DNA of 64,000 nt from Glaciimonas sp. (GCA_012927585.1 JABBOY010000008.1:1-64000), one strand, 5' to 3'. Numbered from the stretch's first letter, positions 18,252 through 27,894 are shown. Numbers and translations are program-made. Notes: a model not told the origin generated them from the letters alone.

Positions 18252-18276
18252 GCGTGCAAGCTGCGCGCTTGCACGC
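18252..18276 (+). other. Intercistronic hairpin dxs-folE2
   Basis: A perfect 10-bp stem (GCGTGCAAGC / GCTTGCACGC) with loop TGCGC lies in the 55-base gap between dxs and folE2. No T-run follows, so it is more likely an mRNA stability or processing element than a terminator. Confidence 0.55.
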
Positions 18277-18293
18277 CAACATAAAGGTTTTTG

Positions 18294-19109
18294 ATGAATA
18301 CCCGTGACGATCCTATGACTAGCATTCCCGATGTCCAGAGCACGCCCGATACCCGGCACATTGCAATCCAGCGCGTCGGCGTCAAAGGCGTGCGTTATCC
18401 GGTGGCGGTCAAAACCTCGGTAGGGGTTCAGGCTACGGTCGGCAGCTGGAACATGTATGTGCATTTGTCGGAGCACCAAAAAGGCACGCACATGTCGCGC
18501 TTCATCGCCTTGATTGAAGGGCTGGATGCTGCGCAGCGCGGCGGCCTCGATGTGGCGATGTTCCGTGATCTGATGCAACGCATGATGACCTTGCTGGAAG
18601 CCGATGCCGGCCACGTCGAACTCACTTTTCCCTATTTCGTCAACAAGACCGCGCCGGTTTCCGGGGTGCAAAGCTTGATGGATTACGAAGTCGGTTTCAG
18701 CGGCGAGATCAAGAACGGCGTCGCCGAAGTATCCCTGAAAGTAATGGTGCCGGTCACGAGCCTATGCCCATGCTCGAAGAAAATCTCGGCCTATGGCGCC
18801 CACAACCAGCGCTCGCACATCACTATTTCCGCATTGGTGGAAGGCGATTTGCCGATTGACGACCTGATCGCCAAGGTCGAGGCGCAAGCTTCCTGCGAAC
18901 TGTACGGCTTGCTCAAGCGCCCGGATGAAAAATACGTCACCGAACGCGCTTACGACAATCCGAAGTTTGTCGAGGACCTGGTGCGCGACGTGGCCGGCAT
19001 GCTTAATCGGGAACCATCGGTGCTGGCCTACACGCTGGAAGCCGAGAACTTCGAATCGATCCACAACCATCAGGCGTATGCGCTGATCGAGTGCGATAAA
19101 AGAGTTTAA
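18294..19109 (+). CDS. folE2: GTP cyclohydrolase I, type IB (FolE2)
   Basis: Converts GTP to 7,8-dihydroneopterin triphosphate for tetrahydrofolate. The 271-residue protein is the metal-flexible FolE2 type, not the zinc-only FolE. It starts with [27 protein letters not shown] and holds the metal-ligand Cys in [22 protein letters not shown] (about residues 150-170) and the closing NHQAYALIE. The ATG at 18294 has AAAGG 6 bases upstream; another ATG 7 codons later is possible. In many bacteria folE2 is induced by zinc shortage, but no Zur site was identified here. Confidence 0.92.
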   Translation: MNTRDDPMTSIPDVQSTPDTRHIAIQRVGVKGVRYPVAVKTSVGVQATVGSWNMYVHLSEHQKGTHMSRFIALIEGLDAAQRGGLDVAMFRDLMQRMMTLLEADAGHVELTFPYFVNKTAPVSGVQSLMDYEVGFSGEIKNGVAEVSLKVMVPVTSLCPCSKKISAYGAHNQRSHITISALVEGDLPIDDLIAKVEAQASCELYGLLKRPDEKYVTERAYDNPKFVEDLVRDVAGMLNREPSVLAYTLEAENFESIHNHQAYALIECDKRV

Positions 19110-19250
19110 AACCCGGTTTTAAACGGATTGCGTTGCGCGTGATTGCGTAATGGATTTTCGGTATTATTCAGGTCGTTCAAGCCGCCTCTCTCCAGCGAGC
19201 GTGAGAGAGGGTTCAAACAATTCCGTGCGCAGCGCCTAATGCCAACCTAC

Positions 19251-19312
19251 GGAGTATTTTATCATTTCTCATATTTTATATGCGGAGAATGGCTTGTTAT
19301 TTGCCATACTCC
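19251..19312 (-). repeat. 62-bp AT-rich dispersed element, copy b (best copy)
   Basis: Both ends are intact: GGAGTAT at 19251-19257 and ATACTCC at 19306-19312, a 7-bp terminal inverted repeat. TATATGCGG ends at 19285, 27 bases from the right end and 34 from the left, which defines the family spacing. It sits between the convergent folE2 and katE genes. Confidence 0.8.
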
Positions 19313-19382
19313 ACTCAAGTGTTTTAGATACGAGATTGGCAGGTTGGCGCTGAGCATAGCGCCGCTCAACATTGACGCTCCA

Positions 19383-21797
19383 TCAGACCCGCAGCGGATT
19401 AGTCTCGCGCTCGAAAGCGCGATGCTTGGCCAATGCAGATTTGAATGCAACCAGCGCTTGTGCCAACCCTGTGCTGTTGGTGTCGATTAGTGCAGGGTCG
19501 GCGCTGCCGTCCGGCAAGGCGACCGGAATTCCTGCTTTTTCCAACAGCGCCGAGCCGGTGCCGATCGCCAGCATCGGTTTGCCATGCCGATATTGATCCC
19601 GCACGAAATCCAGCGCGTGGGCGTCCAGCGTCCAGGCTTTGGTCGCTGCAGCGCCGTCCGGCACCACCACCGCGTCGTACAGCACGGACGGCCCGGTTTC
19701 GAGCGAAATTTCTACGTCGAGGCTATTGCCGTCGCTGGTTGCGAGCTTGCCAAGCTGGTTGCCCACTAAACGCGGCACCGCGCCGTCGGCAAGCAGTGCG
19801 GCATAGATGGATTGCACCATTGCGCCATCCACGCCTGCCGCAACCAGCACCGCAACGCGCCGCGTGCGAATCCCTAGTTGACCCGGCCGGAACAGCAGCG
19901 ACAGTGTCGGCGAGGGGGCATATTCAGGAATCGGCAGGTTGGACGCCAGCGGCATTGCGGCGGGCACCTCGATCCCCAACCCTTGCGCCACGCTGGCGGC
20001 AAGCACCTGATTTACGTTCACTAGCAGCGATACCACACGCTGGCGCACCGCTGGCGTTTGTACCCGCGTTAACTCAAAACGGAAAGCCGAAATAATGTGC
20101 GCCTGCTCGACTGGGCTCTGGCTATTCCAGAACAGTCGCGCTTGCGAATAATGGTCGGCGAACAGTTCCGCTTTGCCGCGTACCTTGTCCGCGGTAATTT
20201 GTTCCGGGAAGCTGGTGTAGCCTTGCATGCCGGCTTGAAACGGGCAACCGCCGCCGAGCGAGTTCGGTTCGTAGTTGGCGCGTCCGCGATGGATGGCTTG
20301 CCGATGCATGCCGTCGCGCTGATTGTTGAACACCGGCGCTAGCGGTGCGTTGATCGGAATTTCATGGAAATTCGGGCCGCCAAGACGACTGATCTGGGTG
20401 TCGATATACGAATGGATGCGGCCCTGCAACAGCGGGTCGTTGGTGAAGTCGATGCCGGGCACCACATGCGCGGTACAGAACGCGACTTGCTCGGTCTCGG
20501 CGAAGAAATTATCCGGGTTGCGGTTGAGCGTCATCTTTCCGACTGGCATCACCGCCACCAATTCTTCCGGCACGATCTTGGTCGGGTCCAGCACGTCGAA
20601 ACCGAACTGTTCGGCTTCTGCCTCGGAAAAAATCTGCAGCCCCAGTTCCCATTCAGGGTAAGCGCCGGCTTCGATTGCCTCCCACAAATCGCGTCGGTGG
20701 AAGTCGCCATCGGCACCGGCGATTTTCACCGCTTCATCCCATGCCAGCGAATGGGTGCCGGCGATAGGATTCCAATGGAATTTGCAAAACACCGATGCGC
20801 CCTGCGCGTTCACCAAGCGGAACGTATGCACGCCGAAGCCTTGCATCATGCGTAAGCTGCGCGGGATCGCGCGGTCCGACATGATCCACAGCATCATGTG
20901 GGCCGTCTCCGGCATCAGCGACATGAAGTCCCAAAACGTATCGTGAGCGCTGGACGCCTGCGGTATCGCGTTATGGGGTTCGGGTTTGACTGCGTGCACC
21001 AGGTCAGGAAATTTCATCGCGTCCTGGATGAAAAAGATCGGCATGTTATTGCCCACCAGATCCCAGTTGCCTTCGTCGGTATAGAACTTGACCGCGAAAC
21101 CGCGCACGTCGCGCACGGTATCGGCCGAGCCGCGCTCGCCGGCCACGGTGGAAAAACGCACGAACACCGGGGTGCGTTTGCCGGCCTGCGAGAACGGCGC
21201 GGCGCGGGTCAGGTCGCTGAGGTCTTTATAGGATTCGAAATAGCCATGCGCGGCCGAGCCACGCGCATGCACCACGCGTTCGGGAATCCGTTCGTGGTCG
21301 AAATGGGTGATCTTCTCGCGCAGAATGAAGTCTTCCAGCGCTGTCGGCCCGCGCAAGCCGATTTTCAGCGAATTCTGATTATCGGCGACTTTCACGCCCT
21401 GGTTGGTCGTCAGCATTTGGCCGCCGGCATCGACCCGCACCCGGTCTAGCGGCGCGACCGCGGGATTGCTGCCGGTCAACGGCTGCCCTGCGCCCACTTT
21501 CGGCGACGGGTTAATTTCAGTGGCGGTGGAGGCGGTGGCCGAATCCTTGGTCGGCGCGACGTTTGCTCCTGGCTGTGGCGTGCGCGCCGCTTCGCCGTAC
21601 TCGCCGGACTTGGTCGGGTTGTAGGGCATCTGCGCCGACAGTTCTTGTCCAGCCGAAACTTTTTCCAACAGGTGGCTGGACGCTGCTTCTGTGCTGCCCA
21701 GGCTGTCAGGCGGTTTGGTGTCGGAAGGGCCTGAGACTGTGCTCAAAATGGAACCGGCACCGGTAATCGATGACGCTGGATTTTTACGTTTAACCAT
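19383..21797 (-). CDS. katE: Large-subunit catalase (HPII type)
   Basis: Dismutates hydrogen peroxide; monofunctional heme catalase of the large clade. The 804-residue protein has a long, low-complexity N-terminus (about 1-120, rich in Ser, Ala, Pro and Thr), then the catalase core with catalytic His in [14 protein letters not shown] near 180, Asn in [17 protein letters not shown] near 253, and the heme-facing region [17 protein letters not shown] near 320. A C-terminal DJ-1/class I amidotransferase-like domain follows (about 650-800, starting [15 protein letters not shown]). E. coli HPII is 753 residues, so the extension is unusually long. It is alone, between repeats. Confidence 0.94.
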   Translation of the reverse strand: MVKRKNPASSITGAGSILSTVSGPSDTKPPDSLGSTEAASSHLLEKVSAGQELSAQMPYNPTKSGEYGEAARTPQPGANVAPTKDSATASTATEINPSPKVGAGQPLTGSNPAVAPLDRVRVDAGGQMLTTNQGVKVADNQNSLKIGLRGPTALEDFILREKITHFDHERIPERVVHARGSAAHGYFESYKDLSDLTRAAPFSQAGKRTPVFVRFSTVAGERGSADTVRDVRGFAVKFYTDEGNWDLVGNNMPIFFIQDAMKFPDLVHAVKPEPHNAIPQASSAHDTFWDFMSLMPETAHMMLWIMSDRAIPRSLRMMQGFGVHTFRLVNAQGASVFCKFHWNPIAGTHSLAWDEAVKIAGADGDFHRRDLWEAIEAGAYPEWELGLQIFSEAEAEQFGFDVLDPTKIVPEELVAVMPVGKMTLNRNPDNFFAETEQVAFCTAHVVPGIDFTNDPLLQGRIHSYIDTQISRLGGPNFHEIPINAPLAPVFNNQRDGMHRQAIHRGRANYEPNSLGGGCPFQAGMQGYTSFPEQITADKVRGKAELFADHYSQARLFWNSQSPVEQAHIISAFRFELTRVQTPAVRQRVVSLLVNVNQVLAASVAQGLGIEVPAAMPLASNLPIPEYAPSPTLSLLFRPGQLGIRTRRVAVLVAAGVDGAMVQSIYAALLADGAVPRLVGNQLGKLATSDGNSLDVEISLETGPSVLYDAVVVPDGAAATKAWTLDAHALDFVRDQYRHGKPMLAIGTGSALLEKAGIPVALPDGSADPALIDTNSTGLAQALVAFKSALAKHRAFERETNPLRV

Positions 21798-21847
21798 GAG
21801 ATATACCTCGCTAGAATGTGATGTAGGACTTACGGAATATTAGGCAA

Positions 21848-21904
21848 GTAGAGCGGGTGCAACCCGCGCGCAATACGGTTCGCCGCGGGTTGCACCCGCC
21901 CTAT
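21848..21904. repeat. GC-rich hairpin (family R2)
   Basis: Left arm GAGCGGGTGCAACCCGCG and right arm CGCGGGTTGCACCCGCCCTA pair over about 18 bases around a short loop. It is closely related to the copy at 52562-52635. It lies about 50 bases upstream of katE. Confidence 0.85.
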
Positions 21905-21955
21905 GCTGAACTAGCCCGCTTGCATGTCTGCGCCAATTGTCTGCTGCGGGATTAA

Positions 21956-22083
21956 TAATTAACTAATGTTACGCACCAAAAATTCAGTCCACGAAAAACA
22001 CGAAAGACACAAAAAACCTTTTCTAGCGCTGTCGAAAGGATGGTGCTATGCACTCTTTGGTGCTTTTCGTGTCTTTCGTGGAC
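21956..22083. repeat. Inverted pair of R4 repeats
   Basis: A reverse-oriented copy of the block seen at 106-155 occupies 21956-22018. A direct TTTTCGTGTCTTTCGTGGAC unit follows at 22064-22083, so the two face each other about 50 bases apart and could form a large cruciform or transcript hairpin. Confidence 0.7.
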
Positions 22084-22307
22084 AAAGCTTTTCATGTTTT
22101 GCATACACCGTGCGGTACATCAGTAACTAATATCGCCGACCGCATTAAACCGGACGCTTTCAACTCCATGTTTCTAAAATATATTGTGTATTTATTACGC
22201 TATCTTGATTTCGAACAAACCTGGCGCGATTCGATTTAGCAAAACGACGGCAGGTTTGCTAGACCTCGCGGTCGTTTTCCTGTTACAGTGCATTATAAAT
22301 TTTAGAT

Positions 22308-22369
22308 TGAGTATGTATAAAAACATATCTATTGCTGCATTAAAACAGTGCTTTATTAAATATACAGTG
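22308..22369 (+). repeat. 62-bp AT-rich dispersed element, copy f (degenerate)
   Basis: TGAGTAT at 22308 is followed at the family spacing of 27 bases by CTGCATTAA (7 of 9 matches to CCGCATATA). ATAC lies within one base of the expected right end. Upstream of the diguanylate cyclase gene. Confidence 0.5.
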
Positions 22370-22519
22370 TCGTGTATATGAATAATCCAGGCTGCAATAG
22401 CACTGCATCCGCCTCGGGTTTAGCTGGACTGGCTGCTGACTGGCGGTTGTTACGTTAATTTGACTCCGGCCCTGTTATTCCTAAAATATTCGTGCGCTGA
22501 TTTTCGGTATCATTGCCGC

Positions 22520-24163
22520 ATGTCAATATTCCAAAGCATGAAATTCCGCATCATCGCACTCGGCGTATTGCTTATTGTGGGGGGCGTCTTGGCGCGCTTG
22601 CTGGTTGCGCTGCCTTTTGCGCAGGAACGCTTGCGTGACCTGGTGGCGACTCAGCAATTGTCGATTGCGTCTTATGTCGCGCGCGACATCGATCATAGTA
22701 TCCAGACGCGCCGCGCGTTGATTAGCGAACTGAGCGCCGCGTTGCCGCCCGTAATACTGCAGCAGCCCGAGAAGCTGGCGATTTGGGTTCAGGAACGGCA
22801 GCGCATAAATCCCTTGTTTGATAGCGGCTTGATGGTGTTGCCGCCGGATGGTAAAGGCTTGCTGGCGCAATACCCGGTGGTGGCCGGGCGCGATACGCTG
22901 GTGTATACCGATTCCGATTGGTTTAAGGCCGCGCTGCGCGCCGATGCGCCGGTGATGGGTAAGCCGCAGCGCGGGCGCGCCAATGGCGACCCGATCTTGA
23001 TCATGGCGGCACCGGTACGCGACGCCTCCGGGCATGCGGTGGCTGTGCTGGCCGGTGTGGTCATGCTCAATACAGCCGGCTTTCTCGATCGCCTGCAAAC
23101 AACGCAGCTCGGCGTCAGCGGCGGATTCCTCTTGATTTCGCCGGCCGATAAACTGTTCGTCGGTGCCACTGACCCGGCCATGGTGTTAAGACCGACACCG
23201 GCTCCCGGCGTGAATCTGTTGCACGATCGGGCCATGGCAGGTTACCGCGGTACCGGCATTACCACCAATGTCGAAGGTGTGAAGGAACTGGCGGCCATGG
23301 TAACGGTACCCAGCACCGGATGGTATGTCGTCGCACGCATGCCTACCGCGGAGGTGTTCCAGCCGATTGCGGCGATGCGTGGTTTCTTCTGGAAAAGCAC
23401 TCTAGCGCTTCTGGCCGCGATGATTACGGTATTGATGTTGCTGTTGCCCTGCATATTGCGCCCGCTCAGGGATGCGGCACACTCAATGCACGAAATGGCG
23501 GATGGCAAACGCGCACTGGAACCGCTGCCAGTCAGGCGTCAGGACGAGGTAGGCGTTCTGATGGCTGGATTTAATTGCCTGGTGCTGCGGCTGCGCGAAA
23601 AAGAAATTTCGCTCAAGGCGAGCGAGGCGCGGCTGGAATTTATGGCGCATCACGATGCGCTCACCGGTTTATATAACCGCGCCATGCTGGACGATCACCT
23701 ACAACAGGCGTTGGCGCGTGCCGAGCGCGGCGGTTCGTATTTTGCGCTGTTGTTTTGCGATCTCGATAATTTTAAGCCGATCAACGATCAATTTGGACAT
23801 GCGACCGGCGACGCTGTTCTGTGCCAGGTTGCTGCGCGCTTATCGGAAGGACGCCGGAAAATCGATACTGTGACGCGTCTTGGCGGCGACGAGTTTGTCG
23901 TCCTGTTAACTGATCTCGACGAGGCACGCGGCACGGCGATTAACGTTGCGCAGCAATTGCTGGCGGCGATTGCCCTGCCTTTTGATATCGAAGGCAAGAG
24001 ATTGGCGCTCGGCGTCTCGATTGGCATTGCGCTGTATTCCGGCGCACCCGTTTCTGCCTCGCAATTGTTGTCGCAGGCCGATATCGCCATGTACCAAGTT
24101 AAACGGTCGGGGAAGCATGGATTTTGTATTTTCGACGAAGGGTTGGAAACTTTCAGCACGTAG
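22520..24163 (+). CDS. Membrane-bound diguanylate cyclase (Cache-HAMP-GGDEF)
   Basis: Makes the second messenger cyclic di-GMP from two GTP. The 547-residue protein has a transmembrane helix at about 10-30, a periplasmic Cache-type sensor (about 35-285), a second helix (near 295-315, ending MITVLMLLLPCILRPL), a HAMP segment and a C-terminal GGDEF domain (about 380-540). The active site is intact (RLGGDEFVVLL), and RKID five residues before it is a canonical RxxD product-inhibition site. There is no EAL domain, so it is predicted to be a pure cyclase. The ATG at 22520 is chosen as the start of the first helix. The ligand is unknown. Confidence 0.9.
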   Translation: MSIFQSMKFRIIALGVLLIVGGVLARLLVALPFAQERLRDLVATQQLSIASYVARDIDHSIQTRRALISELSAALPPVILQQPEKLAIWVQERQRINPLFDSGLMVLPPDGKGLLAQYPVVAGRDTLVYTDSDWFKAALRADAPVMGKPQRGRANGDPILIMAAPVRDASGHAVAVLAGVVMLNTAGFLDRLQTTQLGVSGGFLLISPADKLFVGATDPAMVLRPTPAPGVNLLHDRAMAGYRGTGITTNVEGVKELAAMVTVPSTGWYVVARMPTAEVFQPIAAMRGFFWKSTLALLAAMITVLMLLLPCILRPLRDAAHSMHEMADGKRALEPLPVRRQDEVGVLMAGFNCLVLRLREKEISLKASEARLEFMAHHDALTGLYNRAMLDDHLQQALARAERGGSYFALLFCDLDNFKPINDQFGHATGDAVLCQVAARLSEGRRKIDTVTRLGGDEFVVLLTDLDEARGTAINVAQQLLAAIALPFDIEGKRLALGVSIGIALYSGAPVSASQLLSQADIAMYQVKRSGKHGFCIFDEGLETFST

Positions 24164-24195
24164 CACCCAGAAGTTGCCTGCAACCGATGCAGGCA

Positions 24196-24262
24196 GGTAG
24201 GGCGGGTGAAACCCGCGCTGTACTGGTTTCCATCGTGTTAGGTGGATTTCGCCCACCCTACC
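24196..24262. repeat. GC-rich inverted repeat (family R2)
   Basis: GGTAGGGCGGGTGAAA (24196-24211) and TTTCGCCCACCCTACC (24247-24262) pair over 16 bases with one mismatch, around a 35-base loop containing its own short arms. It follows the diguanylate cyclase stop codon. Confidence 0.8.
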
Positions 24263-24321
24263 TGGTATGTTTTTACGTGGCTAGCTGATGACAGTTTTTT
24301 GTTGCATTTTGCACGGTAAGT

Positions 24322-24383
24322 GGAGTATGCCTAAAAACACATAGGTTGCCGCATATAAACAATGTTGCATGAAATATACATGG
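24322..24383 (+). repeat. 62-bp AT-rich dispersed element, copy c
   Basis: GGAGTAT at 24322 and CCGCATATA at 24349 show the exact 27-base family spacing; ATAC lies within one base of the expected right end. It is directly adjacent to an R1 hairpin, so two repeat families are juxtaposed here. Confidence 0.7.
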
Positions 24384-24384
24384 C

Positions 24385-24434
24385 AGTAGTGCAGGCCTCC
24401 GTGCCTGTATGCAGGCACGGAGGCCTGCACTACT
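24385..24434. repeat. 23-bp perfect inverted repeat (family R1)
   Basis: Arms 24385-24407 and 24412-24434 are exact reverse complements around TATG. The arms match the first copy at 22-76. It lies a few bases beyond the end of the cobalamin adenosyltransferase gene. Confidence 0.9.
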
Positions 24435-24439
24435 ACTGC

Positions 24440-24997
24440 TCAGATAGTACGATCCCGCTCCTTTTCCCAGATCACATCGCTGCCGCCGGCAAAGCGGTTC
24501 AGCACGCGCGACAGTACGAACAGCAGATCGGACAAACGGTTGGTGTACTGGCGCGGCGCGTCGTTGATTTTCTCGGTTTTGCCCAGGCTGACGATGGTGC
24601 GTTCGGCGCGGCGGCAGATGGTGCGGCAGACATGCGCCAGCGCTGCGGCGCGAGAGCCGCCGGGCAGGATGAAGTCGCGCAGCGGCGCCAGATCGGCGTT
24701 GTATTTCTCCAGCAGATGATCGAGCCGGGTGACTTGCTCCGGCGTGATCATGGTATAGCCGGGGATGCAGAGTTCGCCGCCCAGGTCGAACAGGTCGTGC
24801 TGGATCGATAGCAATTCCTCGCGCAATGCGTCGGGCAGCGGTTCGCACAACAACACGCCGAGTTGCGAGTTGAGTTCATCTACATCGCCCATTGCGGCAA
24901 TCCGCAGGTTGTCTTTGTCGGTGCGGCTGCCGTCACCGAGCCCTGTGGTGCCGCCGTCGCCGGTGCGGGTTGCTATCTTGGAAAGCCGATTGCCCAT
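24440..24997 (-). CDS. ATP:cob(I)alamin adenosyltransferase (PduO type)
   Basis: Transfers the adenosyl group of ATP to cob(I)alamin to form coenzyme B12. The 185-residue protein shows the PduO-type ATP-binding N-terminus TRTGDGGTTGLGDG (residues 10-23), then GDVDELNSQLG near 38, and the C-terminal block HVCRTICRRAERTIVSL near 125 with the conserved arginines. Length is normal for the stand-alone family. It is divergent from a flavin dehydrogenase gene; no cobalamin riboswitch-like structure is visible in the 133-base spacer. Confidence 0.93.
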   Translation of the reverse strand: MGNRLSKIATRTGDGGTTGLGDGSRTDKDNLRIAAMGDVDELNSQLGVLLCEPLPDALREELLSIQHDLFDLGGELCIPGYTMITPEQVTRLDHLLEKYNADLAPLRDFILPGGSRAAALAHVCRTICRRAERTIVSLGKTEKINDAPRQYTNRLSDLLFVLSRVLNRFAGGSDVIWEKERDRTI

Positions 24998-25130
24998 GAT
25001 GTCGATTCTGATTAGTGAAAAAAGAGTTCAAGAATACGTCAATTCACGCCCTCGGGTGTCAGGCCCGGCGTTGCAAATATGCGCGGTGTGGTGCTGCGGA
25101 GTAAAATCAGACACTTATTTGGAGACCAAA

Positions 25131-26564
25131 ATGAACTATAGGAACCCGTTGCCGGCCACTGAAAAAGTGTTGCAGGCAGCCTTGCCGTTAGCCTTTTCAT
25201 CGGCGCTGGCGGAACGCTTCGGCGCACGCTTTTCAGTGGCGCAGGCGGTGCGCGCGCATCATGGTCGGGACGAATCCTCGTATGATCCGATGCTGCCGGA
25301 CGCGGTGGTTTTTGCCCGCAGCACCGAAGAAGTTGCTGCCGCCGTGCATTTGTGCGGCCAGCATCAAGTGCCGGTAATTGCCTACGGCACCGGCACCTCG
25401 TTGGAAGGACACATTCTGGCAGTGCAGGGCGGGCTGACAATTGACCTGTCGCAGATGGACACGGTAATTGCGGTGCATGCGGAGGATTTGACTGCCACCG
25501 TGCAGGCCGGCGTGACCCGCAAGCAATTGAATCTGGCGCTCAAGGATTTCGGACTATTTTTCCCGATTGATCCGGGTGCAGATGCTTCGTTGGGCGGAAT
25601 GGCGGCCACTCGCGCCTCCGGCACCAATGCGGTGCGTTACGGCACCATGCGCGAGAACACGCTGAAACTGACGGTCGTCACCGCAGACGCACGCATCATC
25701 AAAACCGGCACCCGCGCCAAAAAATCTGCGGCCGGTTATGACTTGACGCGCCTGTTTGTCGGCAGCGAAGGCACGCTGGGCATCATCACCGAAGTGACGG
25801 TGCGCTTGTATCCGCTGCCCGAATCGATTTCGGCGGCGGTCTGTTCCTTCCCCAGTGTGGCCGATGCAGTCAACACCGTGATCGAAACCATCCAGATGGG
25901 CGTGCCGGTGGCGCGGGTCGAATTCCTGGATGAAAACAGCGTCAAAGCCATCAACGCCCATGACAAACTGGAGTTACCGGTCAAGCCGTTGCTGCTGTTC
26001 GAGTTCCACGGCAGCGAGCACGGCGTGCAAGAGCAGGCGCAGCGGGTGCAAGACATCGCCACTGAGCATGGCGCCAGCGGATTTGAGTGGGCAACTCGGC
26101 CGGAAGACCGTACCCGGCTCTGGACTGCGCGTCACAATGCGTATTTCGCCTTGCTGCAAATGCGCCCCGGCTGGCGCGCCATCACTACCGATTGCTGCGT
26201 GCCGATTTCGCGCCTGGCCGAGTGTATTCTCGCCACCCAAGACGACTGTGAAACCAGCGGCATACCGTATTCCATCATCGGCCACGTCGGCGACGGTAAC
26301 TTCCATGTGTTGTTATTAGTCGATCCGGCCGATGCCGCCGCTATGGCACGGGCCGAAAGCGTCAATGGGCGCATGGTCACGCGTGCCATCGAGATGGACG
26401 GCACCTGTACCGGTGAGCATGGGGTCGGCCTGCACAAGATGAACTTTCTGGTGCAAGAGCATGGCGCGGCAGCCGTCGATACCATGCGCCTCATCAAGCA
26501 TGCACTAGACCCGCACAACATCATGAACCCTGGAAAAATCATTACATGGCAACCCGCGCACTAA
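25131..26564 (+). CDS. FAD-linked 2-hydroxyacid (D-lactate type) dehydrogenase
   Basis: A 477-residue flavoprotein of the GlcD/DLD family, oxidising a 2-hydroxyacid, most likely D-lactate, and passing electrons to a cytochrome or quinone. The N-terminal PCMH-type FAD-binding domain covers about 45-225 (YGTGTSLEGHILAVQGGLTIDLSQMD; PGADASLGGMAATRASGTNAVRYG). The C-terminal FAD-oxidase cap carries HVGDGNFHVLLLVDP and GEHGVGLHKMNFL. No cysteine cluster or membrane helix is present. ATG at 25131 with GGAG 6 bases upstream. Its 3' end overlaps the LysR regulator by 19 bases. Confidence 0.87.
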   Translation: MNYRNPLPATEKVLQAALPLAFSSALAERFGARFSVAQAVRAHHGRDESSYDPMLPDAVVFARSTEEVAAAVHLCGQHQVPVIAYGTGTSLEGHILAVQGGLTIDLSQMDTVIAVHAEDLTATVQAGVTRKQLNLALKDFGLFFPIDPGADASLGGMAATRASGTNAVRYGTMRENTLKLTVVTADARIIKTGTRAKKSAAGYDLTRLFVGSEGTLGIITEVTVRLYPLPESISAAVCSFPSVADAVNTVIETIQMGVPVARVEFLDENSVKAINAHDKLELPVKPLLLFEFHGSEHGVQEQAQRVQDIATEHGASGFEWATRPEDRTRLWTARHNAYFALLQMRPGWRAITTDCCVPISRLAECILATQDDCETSGIPYSIIGHVGDGNFHVLLLVDPADAAAMARAESVNGRMVTRAIEMDGTCTGEHGVGLHKMNFLVQEHGAAAVDTMRLIKHALDPHNIMNPGKIITWQPAH

Positions 26565-27448
26565 TTCGACTTCCCCCGGTGCATGCGTTGTCGGCATTTG
26601 AATCTGCGGCGCGCCATGCTTCTTTTGCTGTTGCCGCTACAGAATTGTGCATCACGCCATCGGCGCTCTCGCACCGTATCCGGCTGCTGGAAGATTACAC
26701 CGGCGAACGCTTGTTCAATCGCGATGGCCGGGCCATCAGTCTGTCTGGATTCGGCCGCCGGTATCTGGATGTGGTGCGGGTGGCGCTGCGCACTCTGACC
26801 GATTTTCCGCTGCCGCACAAAAAGAATATCTCCCAGCCCAGAGTCAAGATCACGGTACCACCGACATTTACCCGCTGTTTTTTGATTCCGCGCCTGGCCG
26901 ACTTCGTGCGCGAACATCCCGAAATCATACTGGAAGCGTTTCTGTCCGTGCCGCTGTATGACCTGAGCTTGTCGGAAACCGATCTGGAGGTGCGCTTCGG
27001 CACCGGCGAGTATCAAGGCGAGGTGGCTGAAAAGCTGTTTGAGGAGCCGGTCTTCGCGATTGCCAGTCCGCGCTATCTGGAGCAGATCGGCGGCCTCGCC
27101 GACCCTGCCGATCTCCAGCGCGCAACCCTGCTGCGTTCGCCGCTGGAACCGTGGCAACCCTGGTTCGAAGCGGCCGGCCTGGATTGGCCGGAGCCGACTA
27201 CCGGCTTTCGGGTCGATGATCTGGGATTGTTGCTGGAAGCTGTCCGGCACGGTAATGGCGTGGCGCTCACGCGCAAGCATTTCGCCCAAGAGGCGATCGC
27301 CGCCGGCGAGGTAGTGCAGATTTTCGATGTCTGCCTGAATACCCCGCCATATGCTTATTATCTGGTCTATGAGCAACAAGTCCTGGAGCGCCCCGAAGTG
27401 GCGACTTTCATTGCCTGGCTGACCGCGAATTTCAAGCATATAAAGTGA
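26546..27448 (+). CDS. GcvA-like LysR-family regulator
   Basis: A 300-residue LysR-type regulator. The winged helix-turn-helix spans residues 8-70 (LPPVHALSAFESAARHASFAVAATELCITPSALSHRIRLLEDY), a form typical of the GcvA subgroup. The effector-binding domain covers about 95-295. It overlaps the end of the hydroxyacid dehydrogenase gene by 19 bases and is therefore translationally coupled to it. It probably controls that gene and could also act on the glycolate oxidase operon 450 bases downstream; the ligand is unknown. Confidence 0.88.
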   Translation: MATRALIRLPPVHALSAFESAARHASFAVAATELCITPSALSHRIRLLEDYTGERLFNRDGRAISLSGFGRRYLDVVRVALRTLTDFPLPHKKNISQPRVKITVPPTFTRCFLIPRLADFVREHPEIILEAFLSVPLYDLSLSETDLEVRFGTGEYQGEVAEKLFEEPVFAIASPRYLEQIGGLADPADLQRATLLRSPLEPWQPWFEAAGLDWPEPTTGFRVDDLGLLLEAVRHGNGVALTRKHFAQEAIAAGEVVQIFDVCLNTPPYAYYLVYEQQVLERPEVATFIAWLTANFKHIK

Positions 27449-27459
27449 TTGTACTGGGT

Positions 27460-27521
27460 CTTGTATGCCAATAAACCTTGCACTTTCCGCATATATTTAT
27501 TGCATTTATTATAAATACTCC
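27460..27521 (+). repeat. 62-bp AT-rich dispersed element, copy e
   Basis: CCGCATATA at 27487 and ATACTCC at 27515-27521 have the same 34-base span as the best copy. The left end at the expected position reads CTTGTAT, keeping GTAT. It lies just after the LysR gene. Confidence 0.65.
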
Positions 27522-27580
27522 GTGTTTTTTATTAAACCCATTCTGGTAATTGCGCCCCATTGAGATGCCATTCCTTGTCG

Positions 27581-27643
27581 GTGCGAATTTATTCGCATGC
27601 TTAACTATTTATTCCAGGTGTATTCGTGCGAATAAATTCGCAC
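27581..27643. repeat. 17-bp perfect inverted repeat
   Basis: GTGCGAATTTATTCGCA and TGCGAATAAATTCGCAC are exact reverse complements separated by 29 bases. Each arm also contains the smaller palindrome TGCGAATT.ATTCGCA. No other copy was seen in the window. Confidence 0.85.
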
Positions 27644-27894
27644 CTACGGCGCTGCTGTTTGAGCGTGAATAAAAGGCTTAATTTTGAACAAGGCATCTAC
27701 GATTTGAAGTGAAAATATTTCACGCCCCATGAAAACAGTTTTTAGGCACAATCTGTGCTGCAGTGCTTTTACGCATAGCATTATCAAAAGTAAAAAATGG
27801 TTTGTGTATTACTGCTATTAGCGACTGAAAAAGCAATGATAAGGTGTCTACCCATTTGCCTGTTTTACCCGTTTTACCGTCTTAGGAATTGCCC

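Larger units (their letters stand above)
21798..22519. other. Repeat-rich spacer katE / diguanylate cyclase
   Basis: This 722-base divergent spacer holds an R2 hairpin (21848-21904), inverted R4 repeats (21956-22083) and a degenerate 62-bp element (22308-22369). The short frames it contains are repeat-derived. Promoters for both flanking genes must lie here, but none is clear enough to place. Confidence 0.6.
27449..27894. other. Intergenic region LysR / glcD
   Basis: This 446-base spacer holds a 62-bp dispersed element (27460-27521) and a 17-bp perfect inverted repeat (27581-27643). The remaining AT-rich stretch (27650-27880) should contain the glcDEF promoter and any activator site, but no specific motif could be assigned. 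Confidence 0.5.

Noticed and set aside
18241-18293. dxs-folE2 hairpin as a terminator
   Set aside because: Perfect stem but no T-run, and the genes are close and co-directional; listed as a hairpin only.
21798-22519. Repeat cluster considered as a CRISPR array
   Set aside because: Repeats belong to different families, are palindromic and unevenly spaced, and there are no regular spacers or cas genes.
24998-25130. Possible cobalamin riboswitch near the adenosyltransferase gene
   Set aside because: No B12-box or multi-stem structure could be found in the 133-base spacer.
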